DNA of 64,000 nucleotides from Micromonospora sp. LH3U1 (GTDB taxonomy: Bacteria; Actinomycetota; Actinomycetes; Mycobacteriales; Micromonosporaceae): assembly GCF_028475105.1 (NCBI RefSeq), contig NZ_CP116936.1, forward strand, positions 5,145,501-5,209,500, written 5' to 3'. A program made the position numbers and the translations under genes. Shown in pieces: positions 41,884 through 50,450 of the stretch. The notes under the pieces were generated by a model, which saw nothing but the letters and a program-made list of their open reading frames with translations, was not told the origin of the DNA and did not search any database. Each line of letters starts with the position of its first letter. Position 1 is the first letter of the stretch.

Positions 41884-42747
41884 TCAGCGCACCGGCCGGG
41901 GCGTTGCCGGGTGGTTGCCCGCGTTGACCAGCTCAGCAACCGCCTCGCGCGGGCTCTTCTGGGTGACCAGGCCCTCGCCCACGAGGACCGCGTCGGCACC
42001 CGCGGAGGCGTACCGGATCAGGTCGTGCGGGCCACGAACGCCGGATTCGGCGATCTTGACGACGCTGCTGGGGAGGCCGGGCGCGATCCGCTCGAACACC
42101 GACCGGTCGACCTCCAGGGTACGCAGGTCACGGGCGTTGACCCCGATCACCTGCGCGCCGGCCTCCAGGGCGCGGTCGGCCTCTTCCTCGTCGTGCACCT
42201 CGACCAGCGCGGTCATGCCCAGCGACTCGATCCGCTCCAGCAGGCCCATGAGCACGTTCTGCTCGAGCGCTGCGACGATCAACAGCACCAGGTCGGCGCC
42301 GTGCGCGCGCGCCTCGTGCACCTGGTAACTGGAGACCACGAAGTCCTTGCGCAGCACCGGCACGGTGACCGCGGCCCGGACGGCCGCCAGGTCGTCCAGT
42401 GAGCCGCCGAACCAGCGCCCCTCGGTCAGCACGCTGATCGCCCGCGCCCCGCCGGCCGCGTAGTCGACCGCCAGATCGGCCGGATCGGCGATCTCGGCCA
42501 GCCGGCCCTTGGACGGCGACGAGCGCTTCACCTCGGCGATCACGGCCACGCCGGGCTTGCGCAGCGCCGCGTACGCGTCCAGTGGCGGCGGCGCAGCCGC
42601 TGCCAGTTCACGGATCCGCTCCAGCGGAACCTGCTCCTGGCGTCGGGCGACGTCCTCACGCACCCCAGCCAGAATCTCGTCGAGCACGCTTACGGACGCT
42701 GCCTGACCGGCCTCGTCCCCCTCCGCGTGCGCATGCTCAGCAGTCAC
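41884..42747 (-). CDS. trpC: indole-3-glycerol phosphate synthase
   Basis: A 287-residue TIM barrel closing the ring of 1-(2-carboxyphenylamino)-1-deoxyribulose phosphate. Signatures: VIAEVKRSSPSKG (substrate Lys), LRKDFVVSSYQV, VIGVNARDLRTLEVD and IAESGVRG. GTG 42747 has GAGGGGAG upstream. ATG 42774, in frame, lacks a ribosome site and sits about where transcription may begin (TAGCAT at 42786-42781 as a possible -10), so GTG is preferred. It is the first gene of trpCBA. Confidence 0.95.
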   Translation of the reverse strand: MTAEHAHAEGDEAGQAASVSVLDEILAGVREDVARRQEQVPLERIRELAAAAPPPLDAYAALRKPGVAVIAEVKRSSPSKGRLAEIADPADLAVDYAAGGARAISVLTEGRWFGGSLDDLAAVRAAVTVPVLRKDFVVSSYQVHEARAHGADLVLLIVAALEQNVLMGLLERIESLGMTALVEVHDEEEADRALEAGAQVIGVNARDLRTLEVDRSVFERIAPGLPSSVVKIAESGVRGPHDLIRYASAGADAVLVGEGLVTQKSPREAVAELVNAGNHPATPRPVR

Positions 42748-43168
42748 CAACGGACTCCCCTCTCCGGGCGTCATGGGCCGATGCTAGGGGCACCCGACCG
42801 ACGCCGGACGCCGGGGGTATGGCGCTGCTCACGAAAAGGGCTGCGGCATAATGGCCGACTTGCCGTGAACGGGATGTCACGCAGCGCCACCTCCGGTATC
42901 GACCACCGTCACGCGGTATGGAGCCTGGCGGCCACGGTCAGACCGGGCCGATCCATCGATCATGCCACCACTTTCCGGCCGACGCCTCACGACAACGACG
43001 CCGGTCGATGCTGTGAGCAAGCTCAAGGCCGAACGGACGGTCCCTGTTCACGGCCGAGACGGGACAGTTGACCGGGCGGTCACCGCGGCGAAACGTCAGC
43101 GGGCCAGCATCGTCCTCAGGCAGACTCGATGGCGCGCCTGCCCCGACCGTCGCAACTCCTCGTGCGAG
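42748..43168. other. intergenic region between trpC and a divergent small gene
   Basis: No convincing gene or RNA is seen. It carries a possible -10 for trpC (plus strand ATGCTA, 42781-42786) and a perfect inverted repeat TGACCG-GG-CGGTCA at 43069-43082, about 90 bp before the small plus-strand gene. I looked for a Trp-rich leader peptide and found none. Confidence 0.5.
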
Positions 43169-43174
43169 GTGACC

Positions 43175-43444
43175 GTGAGCATTTCCGAGCCGCAACCGAC
43201 CATCGGGCTGACCACCATTTCGCGGACGGTGGCGTCGCTCGCCGTCGGGGTGGTGCACACCCTGGAACGGGCCGTGGTGGGCGAGGGACGGATGCGAACC
43301 GCACGCGGCAACGCCTGGGAGGCCGTCTGCGCCGACCGCGCCCGCGCCGACCAGCGCGCCGAGCTGAACCGCCTGGTAGCCGAACTGACCACCGCGCGCG
43401 CCGCCAGTCGCTCAGTGCAGCGGGAGCGCCAGCCCGTCGGCTGA
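43175..43444 (+). CDS. small helical hypothetical protein
   Basis: An 89-residue protein: SISEPQPTIGLTTISRTVAS, an amphipathic helix LAVGVVHTLERAVVGEG, and a charged coiled coil (ADQRAELNRLVAELTTARAA). GTG 43175 has GAGG upstream; GTG 43169 is the alternative. It lies on the plus strand between trpC and the Trp-associated membrane gene, interrupting the usual trpE-membrane gene-trpC order. Family unknown. Confidence 0.55.
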   Translation: MSISEPQPTIGLTTISRTVASLAVGVVHTLERAVVGEGRMRTARGNAWEAVCADRARADQRAELNRLVAELTTARAASRSVQRERQPVG

Positions 43445-43471
43445 CACCCGTCGGCCGCACTGGCCGTCGCG

Positions 43472-44062
43472 TCAGTCGGCCGTCGGGTCCTCGCCCCGGT
43501 CCAGCGCCTCCCACGCCTCGGTGGTGCGCCGCCCGGCCATCGGAGTCGGCGATACCGCCGGGCCGGCCGGCGTCGACGCGGTCTCCGGGGCGGTCCGCAT
43601 CGGCCTTTCGTACCGGGCGCCCATCGCCGGCCAGTCGCCGCCGCGCAGCGCCGTCCACAGACCGCCCGCAGCGGCCAGCAGGCCACCGACCAGGCAGAGC
43701 GCCGGCCACTGCCGGCTCACCGAACCGCCGACGTCGGCAACGAGCCCGTACCCGCCGCCGGCCGCCACGGCCAGACCGAGCGCGCCGAGCAGCACACCGA
43801 GCACCCGGCGCAGTCGACCCCGGGTGGCCAGCACCGCGCCACCGCCGGCCAACGTCACCAGGGCCAACGCCGGCAGCCAGGGCAGCAGGCCCGCACCGCT
43901 GCGGGTGTCGCGCACCGGCGGCAGCGGCGCCGGGCGTACCGTCAGCTCGACCGACCAGTTCCGCGTCGCAGCCCACAGCGCCAGGCCCGCGCCGGCCAGA
44001 CAGAGCAGGACGGCGTACGTCAGCTCGCGCCGGCCCACCGCGGACCTCTCGCCGGCACTCAC
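43472..44062 (-). CDS. Trp biosynthesis-associated membrane protein
   Basis: A 196-residue protein with four membrane helices: LTYAVLLCLAGAGLALWAAT, LLPWLPALALVTLAGGGAVLA, VLGVLLGALGLAVAAGGG and LCLVGGLLAAAGGLWTAL, with a hydrophilic C-terminal tail. It corresponds to the conserved membrane protein between trpE and trpC in actinobacteria (Rv1610 position, TIGR02234 type); its function is unknown. GTG 44062 directly follows the 59-bp repeat array, which separates it from trpE. Confidence 0.88.
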   Translation of the reverse strand: MSAGERSAVGRRELTYAVLLCLAGAGLALWAATRNWSVELTVRPAPLPPVRDTRSGAGLLPWLPALALVTLAGGGAVLATRGRLRRVLGVLLGALGLAVAAGGGYGLVADVGGSVSRQWPALCLVGGLLAAAGGLWTALRGGDWPAMGARYERPMRTAPETASTPAGPAVSPTPMAGRRTTEAWEALDRGEDPTAD

Positions 44063-44070
44063 CGGTCGTG

Positions 44071-44424
44071 CCTTTCGCTCGCGACTGCGGGGCTCCGCTG
44101 CGCTGCACTCCTCGCGCTCACCGAACTGGCCTTTCGCTCGCGACTGCGGGGATCCGCTGCGCTGCACTCCTCGCGCTCACCGAACTGGCCTTTCGCTCGC
44201 GACTGCGGGGCTCCGCTGCGCTGCACTCCTCGCGCTCACCGAACTGGCCTTTCGCTCGCGACTGCGGGGATCCGCTGCGCTGCACTCCTCGCGCTCACCG
44301 AACTGGCCTTTCGCTCGCGACTGCGGGGCTCCGCTGCGCTGCGCTCCTCGCGCTCACCGAACTGGCCTTTCGCTCGCGACTGCGGGGCTCCGCTGCGCTG
44401 CGCTCCTCGCGCTCACCGAGCTGG
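44071..44424. repeat. 59-bp tandem repeat array, six units, between trpE and the Trp-associated membrane gene
   Basis: Six contiguous 59-bp units start at 44071, 44130, 44189, 44248, 44307 and 44366. Units differ at only a few bases (GGCTCC or GGATCC; TGCACT or TGCGCT; last unit GAGCTGG). On the minus strand each unit reads through GTGAGCGCGAGGAG, carrying a stop, a GTG and a ribosome-site-like GAGGAG. The trpE stop (44413-44415) lies inside the unit nearest trpE, and the next gene's GTG lies just beyond the other end. There are no spacers, so it is not CRISPR. Confidence 0.92.
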
Positions 44425-45966
44425 CCGCAAAGTCTCGGCGGCGGCAATCGCCGCCAGCACGGCGGCGGCCTTGTTCCGCGTCTCCTGGTCCTCGGCGGCG
44501 GGATCCGAGTCGGCGACGATCCCTGCCCCGGCCTGCACGTAGGCACGGCCGTCGCGAATGAGCGCGGTCCGGATGGCGATCGCCATGTCCAGGTCGCCGC
44601 CGAAGCCGAAGTAGCCGACCGTGCCGCCGTAGAGGCCGCGGCGGACCGGCTCCAGCTCCTCGATGATCTCCATGGCCCGCACCTTGGGCGCGCCGGAGAG
44701 CGTGCCGGCCGGGAAGGTCGCGGCGAGCGCGTCGAAGGCCGTCTGGTCGTCACGCAGCGTGCCGGTGACGGTGGAGACGATGTGCATGACGTGGCTGTAC
44801 CGCTCGATGGTGGCGAACTCGGGCACCTCCACGCTGCCGGGCTGACAGACCCGGCCCAGGTCGTTGCGGCCGAGGTCGACAAGCATCACGTGCTCGGCCC
44901 GTTCCTTCGGGTCGGCGAGCAGCTCCGCGGCGAGCGCGGTGTCGGCGGCGGGGGTGCCCCCGCGCGGACGGGTGCCGGCGATCGGGTGCAGCAGCGCCCG
45001 GCGCCGCCCGTCCGCAGCTCCGGTGACCTTCAGGTGCGCCTCCGGGGACGAGCCGACGATGTCGAACCCGTCGAAACGCAACAGGTACATGTACGGGCTC
45101 GGGTTGCTGGTACGCAGCACCCGGTAGACGTCCAGCGGGTCGGCGTGGGTCGACCGCTCGAAGCGCTGGGAGAGCACGATCTGGAAGCACTCGCCGGCCC
45201 GGATCGCCTCCTTCGCCGCCTCCACCGCCTTCGGGTAACCGCCGTCCGGCGTACGACAGAGCACCTCCCCGGCCGGCGGACGCTCCACAGTGGAGATCAT
45301 CGGTGGGATGGGCCGGGACAACGCGCTGGTCATCGAGTCCAGCCGGCCCACGGCGTGGTGGTACGCGGCGGCGACCTGCGGGGCGCGGTCCGGGGCGTCC
45401 AGCGGCGGCAGCACCGCGTTGGCGACCAGGATCGCCGAGCCGTCGTAGTGGTCGAGCACCACCAGGTCGGTGGCGAGCATCATGCCCAGCTCCGGCACGC
45501 CCAGGTCGTCCTCGATCAGCTCGGGCAACCGCTCGAAGCGACGAACCAGGTCGTAGCCGAGGTAGCCGACCATGCCCCCGGTCAACGGCGGCAGACCGTC
45601 GGACGGGTCCCCGACCGGGCCGGCCAGCGCCGCCACCGTCTCCCGCAGCACGCGCACCGGGTCACCCTCGGTGGGCAGCCCGGCCGGCGGCTGACCGAGC
45701 CAGGTCGCCACCCCGTCCCGCTCGATGAGGGTGGCGCTGCTGCGTACGCCGATGAACGAGTACCGCGACCAGGCCATGCCGGCCGAGCCGACGCCCTGCT
45801 CCGCCGATTCCAACAGGAACGTGCCCGGTCCACCGGCCAGCTTCCGGTAGACCCCGACCGGGGTTTCCGCGTCGGCCAGCAGCCGCCGGGTGACCGGCAC
45901 CACCCGCCAGTCGGCGGCCAGCTCGGTGAAGGTGGCCAGGTCGGGGCTGACGGTGCCGTCGGTCAT
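44413..45966 (-). CDS. trpE: anthranilate synthase component I
   Basis: A 517-residue chorismate-utilising enzyme making anthranilate from chorismate with ammonia from TrpG. Signatures: LLESAEQG (Trp feedback-site region), HPIAGTRPRG, LVDLGRNDLGRV, ATFPAGTLSGAPK and QAGAGIVADSDP. ATG 45966 overlaps the stop of the hisI fusion as ATGA. The last codons (RPAR) run into the 59-bp repeat array, so the repeat has replaced or flanks the native 3' end. Confidence 0.97.
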   Translation of the reverse strand: MTDGTVSPDLATFTELAADWRVVPVTRRLLADAETPVGVYRKLAGGPGTFLLESAEQGVGSAGMAWSRYSFIGVRSSATLIERDGVATWLGQPPAGLPTEGDPVRVLRETVAALAGPVGDPSDGLPPLTGGMVGYLGYDLVRRFERLPELIEDDLGVPELGMMLATDLVVLDHYDGSAILVANAVLPPLDAPDRAPQVAAAYHHAVGRLDSMTSALSRPIPPMISTVERPPAGEVLCRTPDGGYPKAVEAAKEAIRAGECFQIVLSQRFERSTHADPLDVYRVLRTSNPSPYMYLLRFDGFDIVGSSPEAHLKVTGAADGRRRALLHPIAGTRPRGGTPAADTALAAELLADPKERAEHVMLVDLGRNDLGRVCQPGSVEVPEFATIERYSHVMHIVSTVTGTLRDDQTAFDALAATFPAGTLSGAPKVRAMEIIEELEPVRRGLYGGTVGYFGFGGDLDMAIAIRTALIRDGRAYVQAGAGIVADSDPAAEDQETRNKAAAVLAAIAAAETLRPAR

Positions 45967-47264
45967 GGCCGTGCCTCCGGGGCGGTGACGGGCAGTTCGG
46001 TGAAGAAGCAGGTCCGGTGCCCGGTGTGGCAGGCGGCGCCGACCTGGTCCACGCTCACCAGCAGCGCGTCCCCGTCGCAGTCCAGTGCGACCGAGCGGAC
46101 GTACTGGTGGTGCCCGGAGGTGGCGCCCTTGACCCAGTATTCGCGTCGGCTACGCGACCAGTAGGTGGCCCGGCCGGTGGTGAGGGTGCGGTGCAGGGCC
46201 TCGTCGTCCATCCAGGCGACCATCAGCACCTCGCCGGAGTCGTGCGCGCGGACCACGGCGGCGACCAGACCGTCGGCGCTGCGGCGCAGCCGGGCCGCGA
46301 TGGCCGGGTCGAGCCGGGACGGGCGGGCCGGGACGGGCGCCACCGGGTCGCTCGGAACGCTGGGGTCGCCGGTCACCGGCGGGTCAGGTACGGGCACAGT
46401 GACCAATTGTCCCGCACGCGGTGCGGGCACCGGCGACCGCTCCCGTCTGGGCTGCGACGGAAACCCCGCGGGCCGGGCCAACTGGGCCACGTAGCGATCC
46501 AGCCGGCCGTCGACCAGGGCGGCGGCCAGGTCCGCGCCGGCCGTGTCGGCGATCTCCTCGGCGTACGGCCGGATCAACGGCAGTGTGCCGGCGACCAGCC
46601 GCACGGCGGCGGCCCAGAGCTGGCCGGTGGCACTCGGGCGCAGTCCGAGGCAGAGCAGCATGTCCGCCCGGTAGCCGGGTGGGGCCACCGGCAGTTCCAG
46701 GGCCGCCGCGAAGGCCGCCCGGCGGGAGTAGACCCGCACCGACGGGTTGGCCGGGCGCAGCACCGATGGGCAGAGCCGGGCCAGGTCGGCGACGGCGAGC
46801 CGGACCCCGAGGCGGTCGTTGGCGGCCCGGGCGGATGCGGCCTTACCCAGCGTGGCGATCAGCTCCTCGAGTCGGGGTGGCTCGGCGGGCTGGCAGAGCA
46901 CCGGGAGGTCGATCCGGGGCCGCCAGTGCGGGTCGGCCCAGAGCAGCCGTGCTGGCGCGGTGACCGGCAATCCGAACGCCCAGTCGGCAGGTTCTCCGAG
47001 TCGGTGCACCCAGGAGCGGACGTCGCGGGCGGCTACCGAGACGTGAGTGACCTGGCCTGCGGATTCGGCCAGGTAGGCCCGCCGGGCGGCGTACGGGGCG
47101 CCGCCGACCAACACGTCGAGGTCGACGTCGCTGTGCGCGGTGGCGGCGCGGCGGGCGTGACTGCCGCGCAGCAGGATGCCGACGACCGGCCGCTCGGCGG
47201 CCTGCCGCAATCGCGCGGCCCAGTCTTCAAGAAAACCGCTATCCGGTAACGGAGCGTGACCCAC
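45963..47264 (-). CDS. hisI: nucleotidyltransferase domain fused to phosphoribosyl-AMP cyclohydrolase
   Basis: One open frame of 433 residues. Residues 25-290 are a polymerase-beta-type nucleotidyltransferase: GSHARRAATAHSDVDLDVLV at 34-53 provides the G-S and D-x-D motifs. A Pro/Val-rich linker (about 291-313) leads to a complete HisI at 314-433 (HDSGEVLMVAWMDDEAL, YWVKGATSGHHQYVRS, DCDGDALL, CHTGHRTCFF), the third step after histidine ring assembly. HisI alone is normally about 115 residues. There is no stop or clear ribosome site between the parts, although a GTG near residue 298 could start HisI alone. The GTG 47264 start is weakly supported. It is coupled to trpE. Confidence 0.85.
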   Translation of the reverse strand: MGHAPLPDSGFLEDWAARLRQAAERPVVGILLRGSHARRAATAHSDVDLDVLVGGAPYAARRAYLAESAGQVTHVSVAARDVRSWVHRLGEPADWAFGLPVTAPARLLWADPHWRPRIDLPVLCQPAEPPRLEELIATLGKAASARAANDRLGVRLAVADLARLCPSVLRPANPSVRVYSRRAAFAAALELPVAPPGYRADMLLCLGLRPSATGQLWAAAVRLVAGTLPLIRPYAEEIADTAGADLAAALVDGRLDRYVAQLARPAGFPSQPRRERSPVPAPRAGQLVTVPVPDPPVTGDPSVPSDPVAPVPARPSRLDPAIAARLRRSADGLVAAVVRAHDSGEVLMVAWMDDEALHRTLTTGRATYWSRSRREYWVKGATSGHHQYVRSVALDCDGDALLVSVDQVGAACHTGHRTCFFTELPVTAPEARP

Positions 47265-47418
47265 CGAGCCATCGTGCCGTACGTCCGATCGGTACGCAAT
47301 GCCCGTTGGCGGACTCGGTGTCCGGTCCGGAGCCTACTGCCCGTTCTCGCGCTCGGCGCAACGGTAGGCGGTCAATCGCCGGTCGTGGCGGTTGCGTCGG
47401 GATCCGAATTTCATCTAG

Positions 47419-47432
47419 CGTTGAGTTCAACG
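47419..47432. promoter_or_regulatory. CGTTGA-GT-TCAACG operator before ABC efflux genes
   Basis: A perfect 6-bp-arm inverted repeat, 27 bases before the ATG of the ABC ATPase gene. It suits binding by the TetR protein encoded at the end of the same operon. Target assignment is inference. Confidence 0.5.
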
Positions 47433-47459
47433 GATGATGAGTTTCCTTGGAGGTGCGTG

Positions 47460-48203
47460 ATGGACGACGCGATAGCCGTCCACGACCTGGTCGTCGACCG
47501 GGGCGGACGACGGGTGCTGGACGGCATCAGCTGCACCGTTCCGCGCGGCGCCGTCACGGGGCTGCTCGGCCCCAGTGGCAGCGGCAAGACCACGTTCATG
47601 CGCGCGGTGGTCGGGGTGCAGATGGTCAGTGGCGGGACGGTCACCGTCCTCGGTCAACCGGCCGGCTCCCCCGCGCTGCGGCACCAGGTGGGCTACCTGA
47701 CCCAGGCGCCGAGCGTCTACGCCGACCTGACCGTCCGGGAGAACGCCCGCTACTTCGCGGCCCTGTACGGGCGGGGCCGGGTCGAGGCCGACCGGGCGAT
47801 CAGCGACGTCGGGCTGGCCCAGGCGGCCGGCCAACTCGTCGCCACCCTCTCCGGCGGTCAACGCAGCCGAGCCTCACTGGCCTGCGCCCTGGTCGGGGAG
47901 CCGGAGCTGGTCATCCTCGACGAGCCGACCGTCGGTCAGGACCCGGTGCTCCGGGCCGATCTGTGGGCCCGGTTCCACGCGATGGCCGCCGCCGGCACCA
48001 CCCTGCTGGTGTCCAGTCACGTCATGGACGAGGCGGCCCGCTGCGACCGGCTGCTGCTGATCCGCCAGGGCCGGTTGATCGCCGACGACAGCCCGGCCGC
48101 CGTCCGCGCCGCCGCCGGCGTGGACGACCTCGACGAGGCGTTCCTGCGCCTGATCCGCGCCAGCGAGGCCGGTCACGCGACGACCGGACAGGAGAAGTCA
48201 TGA
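47460..48203 (+). CDS. ABC transporter ATP-binding protein
   Basis: A 247-residue ABC ATPase: Walker A GLLGPSGSGKTTFMRAVVG, signature TLSGGQRSRASLACAL, Walker B LVILDEPTVGQDP and H-loop LVSSHVMDEA. It belongs to the drug/polyketide (DrrA/CcmA-like) efflux group and pairs with the DrrB-like permease whose ATG overlaps its stop (ATGA). ATG 47460 has GGAGGTG upstream. Confidence 0.94.
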   Translation: MDDAIAVHDLVVDRGGRRVLDGISCTVPRGAVTGLLGPSGSGKTTFMRAVVGVQMVSGGTVTVLGQPAGSPALRHQVGYLTQAPSVYADLTVRENARYFAALYGRGRVEADRAISDVGLAQAAGQLVATLSGGQRSRASLACALVGEPELVILDEPTVGQDPVLRADLWARFHAMAAAGTTLLVSSHVMDEAARCDRLLLIRQGRLIADDSPAAVRAAAGVDDLDEAFLRLIRASEAGHATTGQEKS

Positions 48204-48955
48204 ACCCCCGGATCCTGGCGGCCACCACCGGCCGCATCCTGCGTCAACTCCGGCACGACCGGCGGACCATCGCGCTGCTCGTGGTGGTGCCGGCGGCCCT
48301 GCTCACCCTGGTCTACTTCATGTACGCCGACCAGCCGACCCCACCCGGGCAGCCGACGACGTTCGACCGGATCGCGCTGGTGATGCTGGGGATCTTCCCC
48401 TTCGTGATCATGTTTCTGGTGACCAGCATCGCCATGCTCCGGGAACGCACCTCCGGCACCCTGGAACGGCTGCTCACCACGCCGCTGGGCAAGCTCGACC
48501 TGCTCTTCGGGTACGGCATCGCGTTCGGGCTGGCCGCCGCCGTGCAGGCCGCGGTCGCCGCCGGTGTGGCGTACTGGATCTTCGATCTGCACACTGCCGG
48601 CAGCATCGGGCTGGTGATCGGGATCGCGGTCGTCGACGCCGTGCTCGGTGTCGCCCTCGGGCTGCTCTGCAGCGCCTTCGCCCGCACCGAGTTCCAGGCA
48701 GTACAGTTCCTGCCAGTCGTGGTGATCCCCCAACTGCTGCTCTGCGGGCTGTTCGTGGCCCGCGACCAGATGGCCGGCTGGCTCCAGGCGCTCAGTGACG
48801 CCTTCCCCCTGTCGTACGCCGTCGAGGCGTTGCAGGAGGTCGGCGCCCACGCCGAACCGACCGGCAGGATGTGGCGGGACGTGGCGGTGGTGCTCGGCGC
48901 GGCGGTGCTGGCTCTGGTGCTCGCGGCGGCCACCCTGCGCCGGCGCAGCGGCTGA
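48200..48955 (+). CDS. ABC-2 type efflux permease
   Basis: A 251-residue permease with six membrane helices (IALLVVVPAALLTLVYFMYA, IALVMLGIFPFVIMFLVTSI and others) and the ABC-2 motif RERTSGTLERLLTTPLGKLD. It is coupled to the ATPase gene by a 4-bp overlap; together they would form a drug-efflux ABC transporter. Substrate unknown. Confidence 0.92.
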   Translation: MNPRILAATTGRILRQLRHDRRTIALLVVVPAALLTLVYFMYADQPTPPGQPTTFDRIALVMLGIFPFVIMFLVTSIAMLRERTSGTLERLLTTPLGKLDLLFGYGIAFGLAAAVQAAVAAGVAYWIFDLHTAGSIGLVIGIAVVDAVLGVALGLLCSAFARTEFQAVQFLPVVVIPQLLLCGLFVARDQMAGWLQALSDAFPLSYAVEALQEVGAHAEPTGRMWRDVAVVLGAAVLALVLAAATLRRRSG

Positions 48956-49016
48956 GACTGCGACGCCGTGGGCCGGCCGGCCCACGGCTGCCCAGGTGGA
49001 CGAACGAAGGGCGGCG

Positions 49017-49613
49017 ATGACGCGGCGGACCGGCCGGCGACCCGGCAACCCGGACACCCGGGAGGCGATCCTCGACGCCGCGCGGACGGCGTTTGGCGAA
49101 CGCGGCTTCGACGCCGCCTCGATCCGCGCCATCGCCGCCACCGCCGGGGTCGACCCGGCTCTCGTGCATCACTACTTCGGCAGTAAGGACCAGCTCTTCC
49201 TCGCCGCGATGAACGCGCCGATCGACCCGGCCGAGATGCTGCCGAAGGTGCTCGCGGGCGACCGGGACGGCATCGGCGAACGGCTGGTACGCGCCTTCCT
49301 CGCCATCTGGGACTCGCCAGCCGGCACGGCCGCGCAGGCACTGTTGCGCTCCGCGGTGAGCAACGAGTGGACCGCCCGACTGCTGCGCGAGTTCGTCACC
49401 ACCCAGGTGCTACGCCGGGTGCTGGAGCACCTCGACGTCGATCCGGCCCAGCTGCCGATGCGCGGCTCCCTCGTGGCCACCCAGATGATCGGCCTGGCCA
49501 TGATGCGGCACGTGGTGCGCCTGGAACCGGTCGCCTCGGCGGACCCGGAGACCCTGGTCGCCGCGATCGGGCCCACGATCCAGCGCTACCTCACCGGACC
49601 GCTGCCCTCCTAG
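49017..49613 (+). CDS. TetR-family regulator of the ABC efflux operon
   Basis: A 198-residue TetR: TREAILDAARTAFGERGFDA, SIRAIAATAGVDPALVHHYF and GSKDQLFLAAM form the DNA-binding domain, with a helical ligand domain after it. It follows the permease by 61 bp on the same strand, so it probably feeds back on this efflux operon via the CGTTGA-GT-TCAACG site. ATG 49017 follows AAGGG. Confidence 0.9.
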   Translation: MTRRTGRRPGNPDTREAILDAARTAFGERGFDAASIRAIAATAGVDPALVHHYFGSKDQLFLAAMNAPIDPAEMLPKVLAGDRDGIGERLVRAFLAIWDSPAGTAAQALLRSAVSNEWTARLLREFVTTQVLRRVLEHLDVDPAQLPMRGSLVATQMIGLAMMRHVVRLEPVASADPETLVAAIGPTIQRYLTGPLPS

Positions 49614-49616
49614 GGG

Positions 49617-50365
49617 TCAGCGCGGCGGGCGGGCGTCGGCCGGAAGTCGCAGCGGCGGCAGCAGCCGCGGCAGCTCGGCCGGGTCGGTCACCGGGCCGGG
49701 GAACGCCAGCCGGATCCGACGCCGGGCTCCGGGTCGGCCGATGGCGACCACCAGCCCGTAACGGTCGATGCGCACCACCCGCGGCGGCCCGTCCGGGGTC
49801 TGCTCGGTCAACCCGAGCTGGCGGCGCAGGTACTCGGTCACCTGGGCGCCGTCGCGCTCGGCGAGGTCGGCGAGCAGGCGCGCCTCGACCGGGTGCACCG
49901 GGTCCGGCTCGGCCTCGGCGTACGCCACCGGGTCGACCCGGTGCACGACGCCGGCCCGCTCCCAGCGGACCTCGACCACCTCGAAGCGGAACAGCCGGAA
50001 CCGGGTGCCCAGGTCGAGCAGGTCGCCGGTCGGCTCCACCACGGCGAAGTCGACCGCCGCGTCACGGGCCTCGTCGCCGCGCAGCTCGGCAGCCCAGCCG
50101 GAGACCCACGCCCGACCCAGGCCGGGCGCACCGGCGGCGGGCGGCAGGTCGAGCACGTCGAGCACCACCGCGACGTCGCTGCCCCCTCGGCCGGTTGCAG
50201 TGCCGCGGCCAGGTGGCTGGCCACCGGCACCAGCAGCAGCACCTGCCCGTCCGGGTCGGTCACGTGCCGGGCGTGGTGCGGGCCCGGCCGGTGGGCCAGG
50301 TGGACGAGACCGGGCAGGCGGCCGGCGACGAGGGTCCGAACGATCTCGGCGGGGTTGGGCCGCAT
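49617..50365 (-). pseudogene. DUF2470 (heme-utilisation, HugZ-like) gene with a single-base frameshift
   Basis: The N-terminus MRPNPAEIVRTLVAGRLPG through HHARHVTDPDGQVLLLVPV and ALQPAEG is in one frame; from about 50186 the protein continues in the next frame as SDVAVVLDVLDLPPAAG to the end (RLPADARPPR). One base lost from the C run at 50182-50186 explains the break; restoring it gives 249 residues. DUF2470 is a split-barrel domain linked to heme/iron use, and an iron box sits directly upstream, which supports that role. ATG 50365 has GAAGGAG upstream. Pseudogene or sequencing error. Confidence 0.82.
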
Positions 50366-50380
50366 GGGCGCGACTCCTTC

Positions 50381-50400
50381 AAAGGTTAGGCTTACCTAAC
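50381..50400 (-). promoter_or_regulatory. iron box (IdeR/DmdR1-type site)
   Basis: On the minus strand the sequence GTTAGGTAAGCCTAACC closely matches the IdeR/DtxR consensus TTAGGTTAGGCTAACCTAA. It lies 16 bases upstream of the DUF2470 start, so iron-loaded IdeR should repress that gene and low iron should induce it. Confidence 0.85.
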
Positions 50401-50450
50401 CCGGAGCCTAGAGCACCCGGCCAGCGACGTCCACCACAACAGCGCCCTCG

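Noticed and set aside
42748..43168. Trp attenuator or T-box before trpC
   Set aside because: No run of Trp codons, specifier-like stem or terminator/antiterminator pair was seen.
42938..43258. Small minus-strand frame in the trpC upstream gap
   Set aside because: No ribosome site; it overlaps the better supported small plus-strand gene.
44071..44424. CRISPR array
   Set aside because: The 59-bp units are contiguous with no unique spacers, and no cas genes are near.
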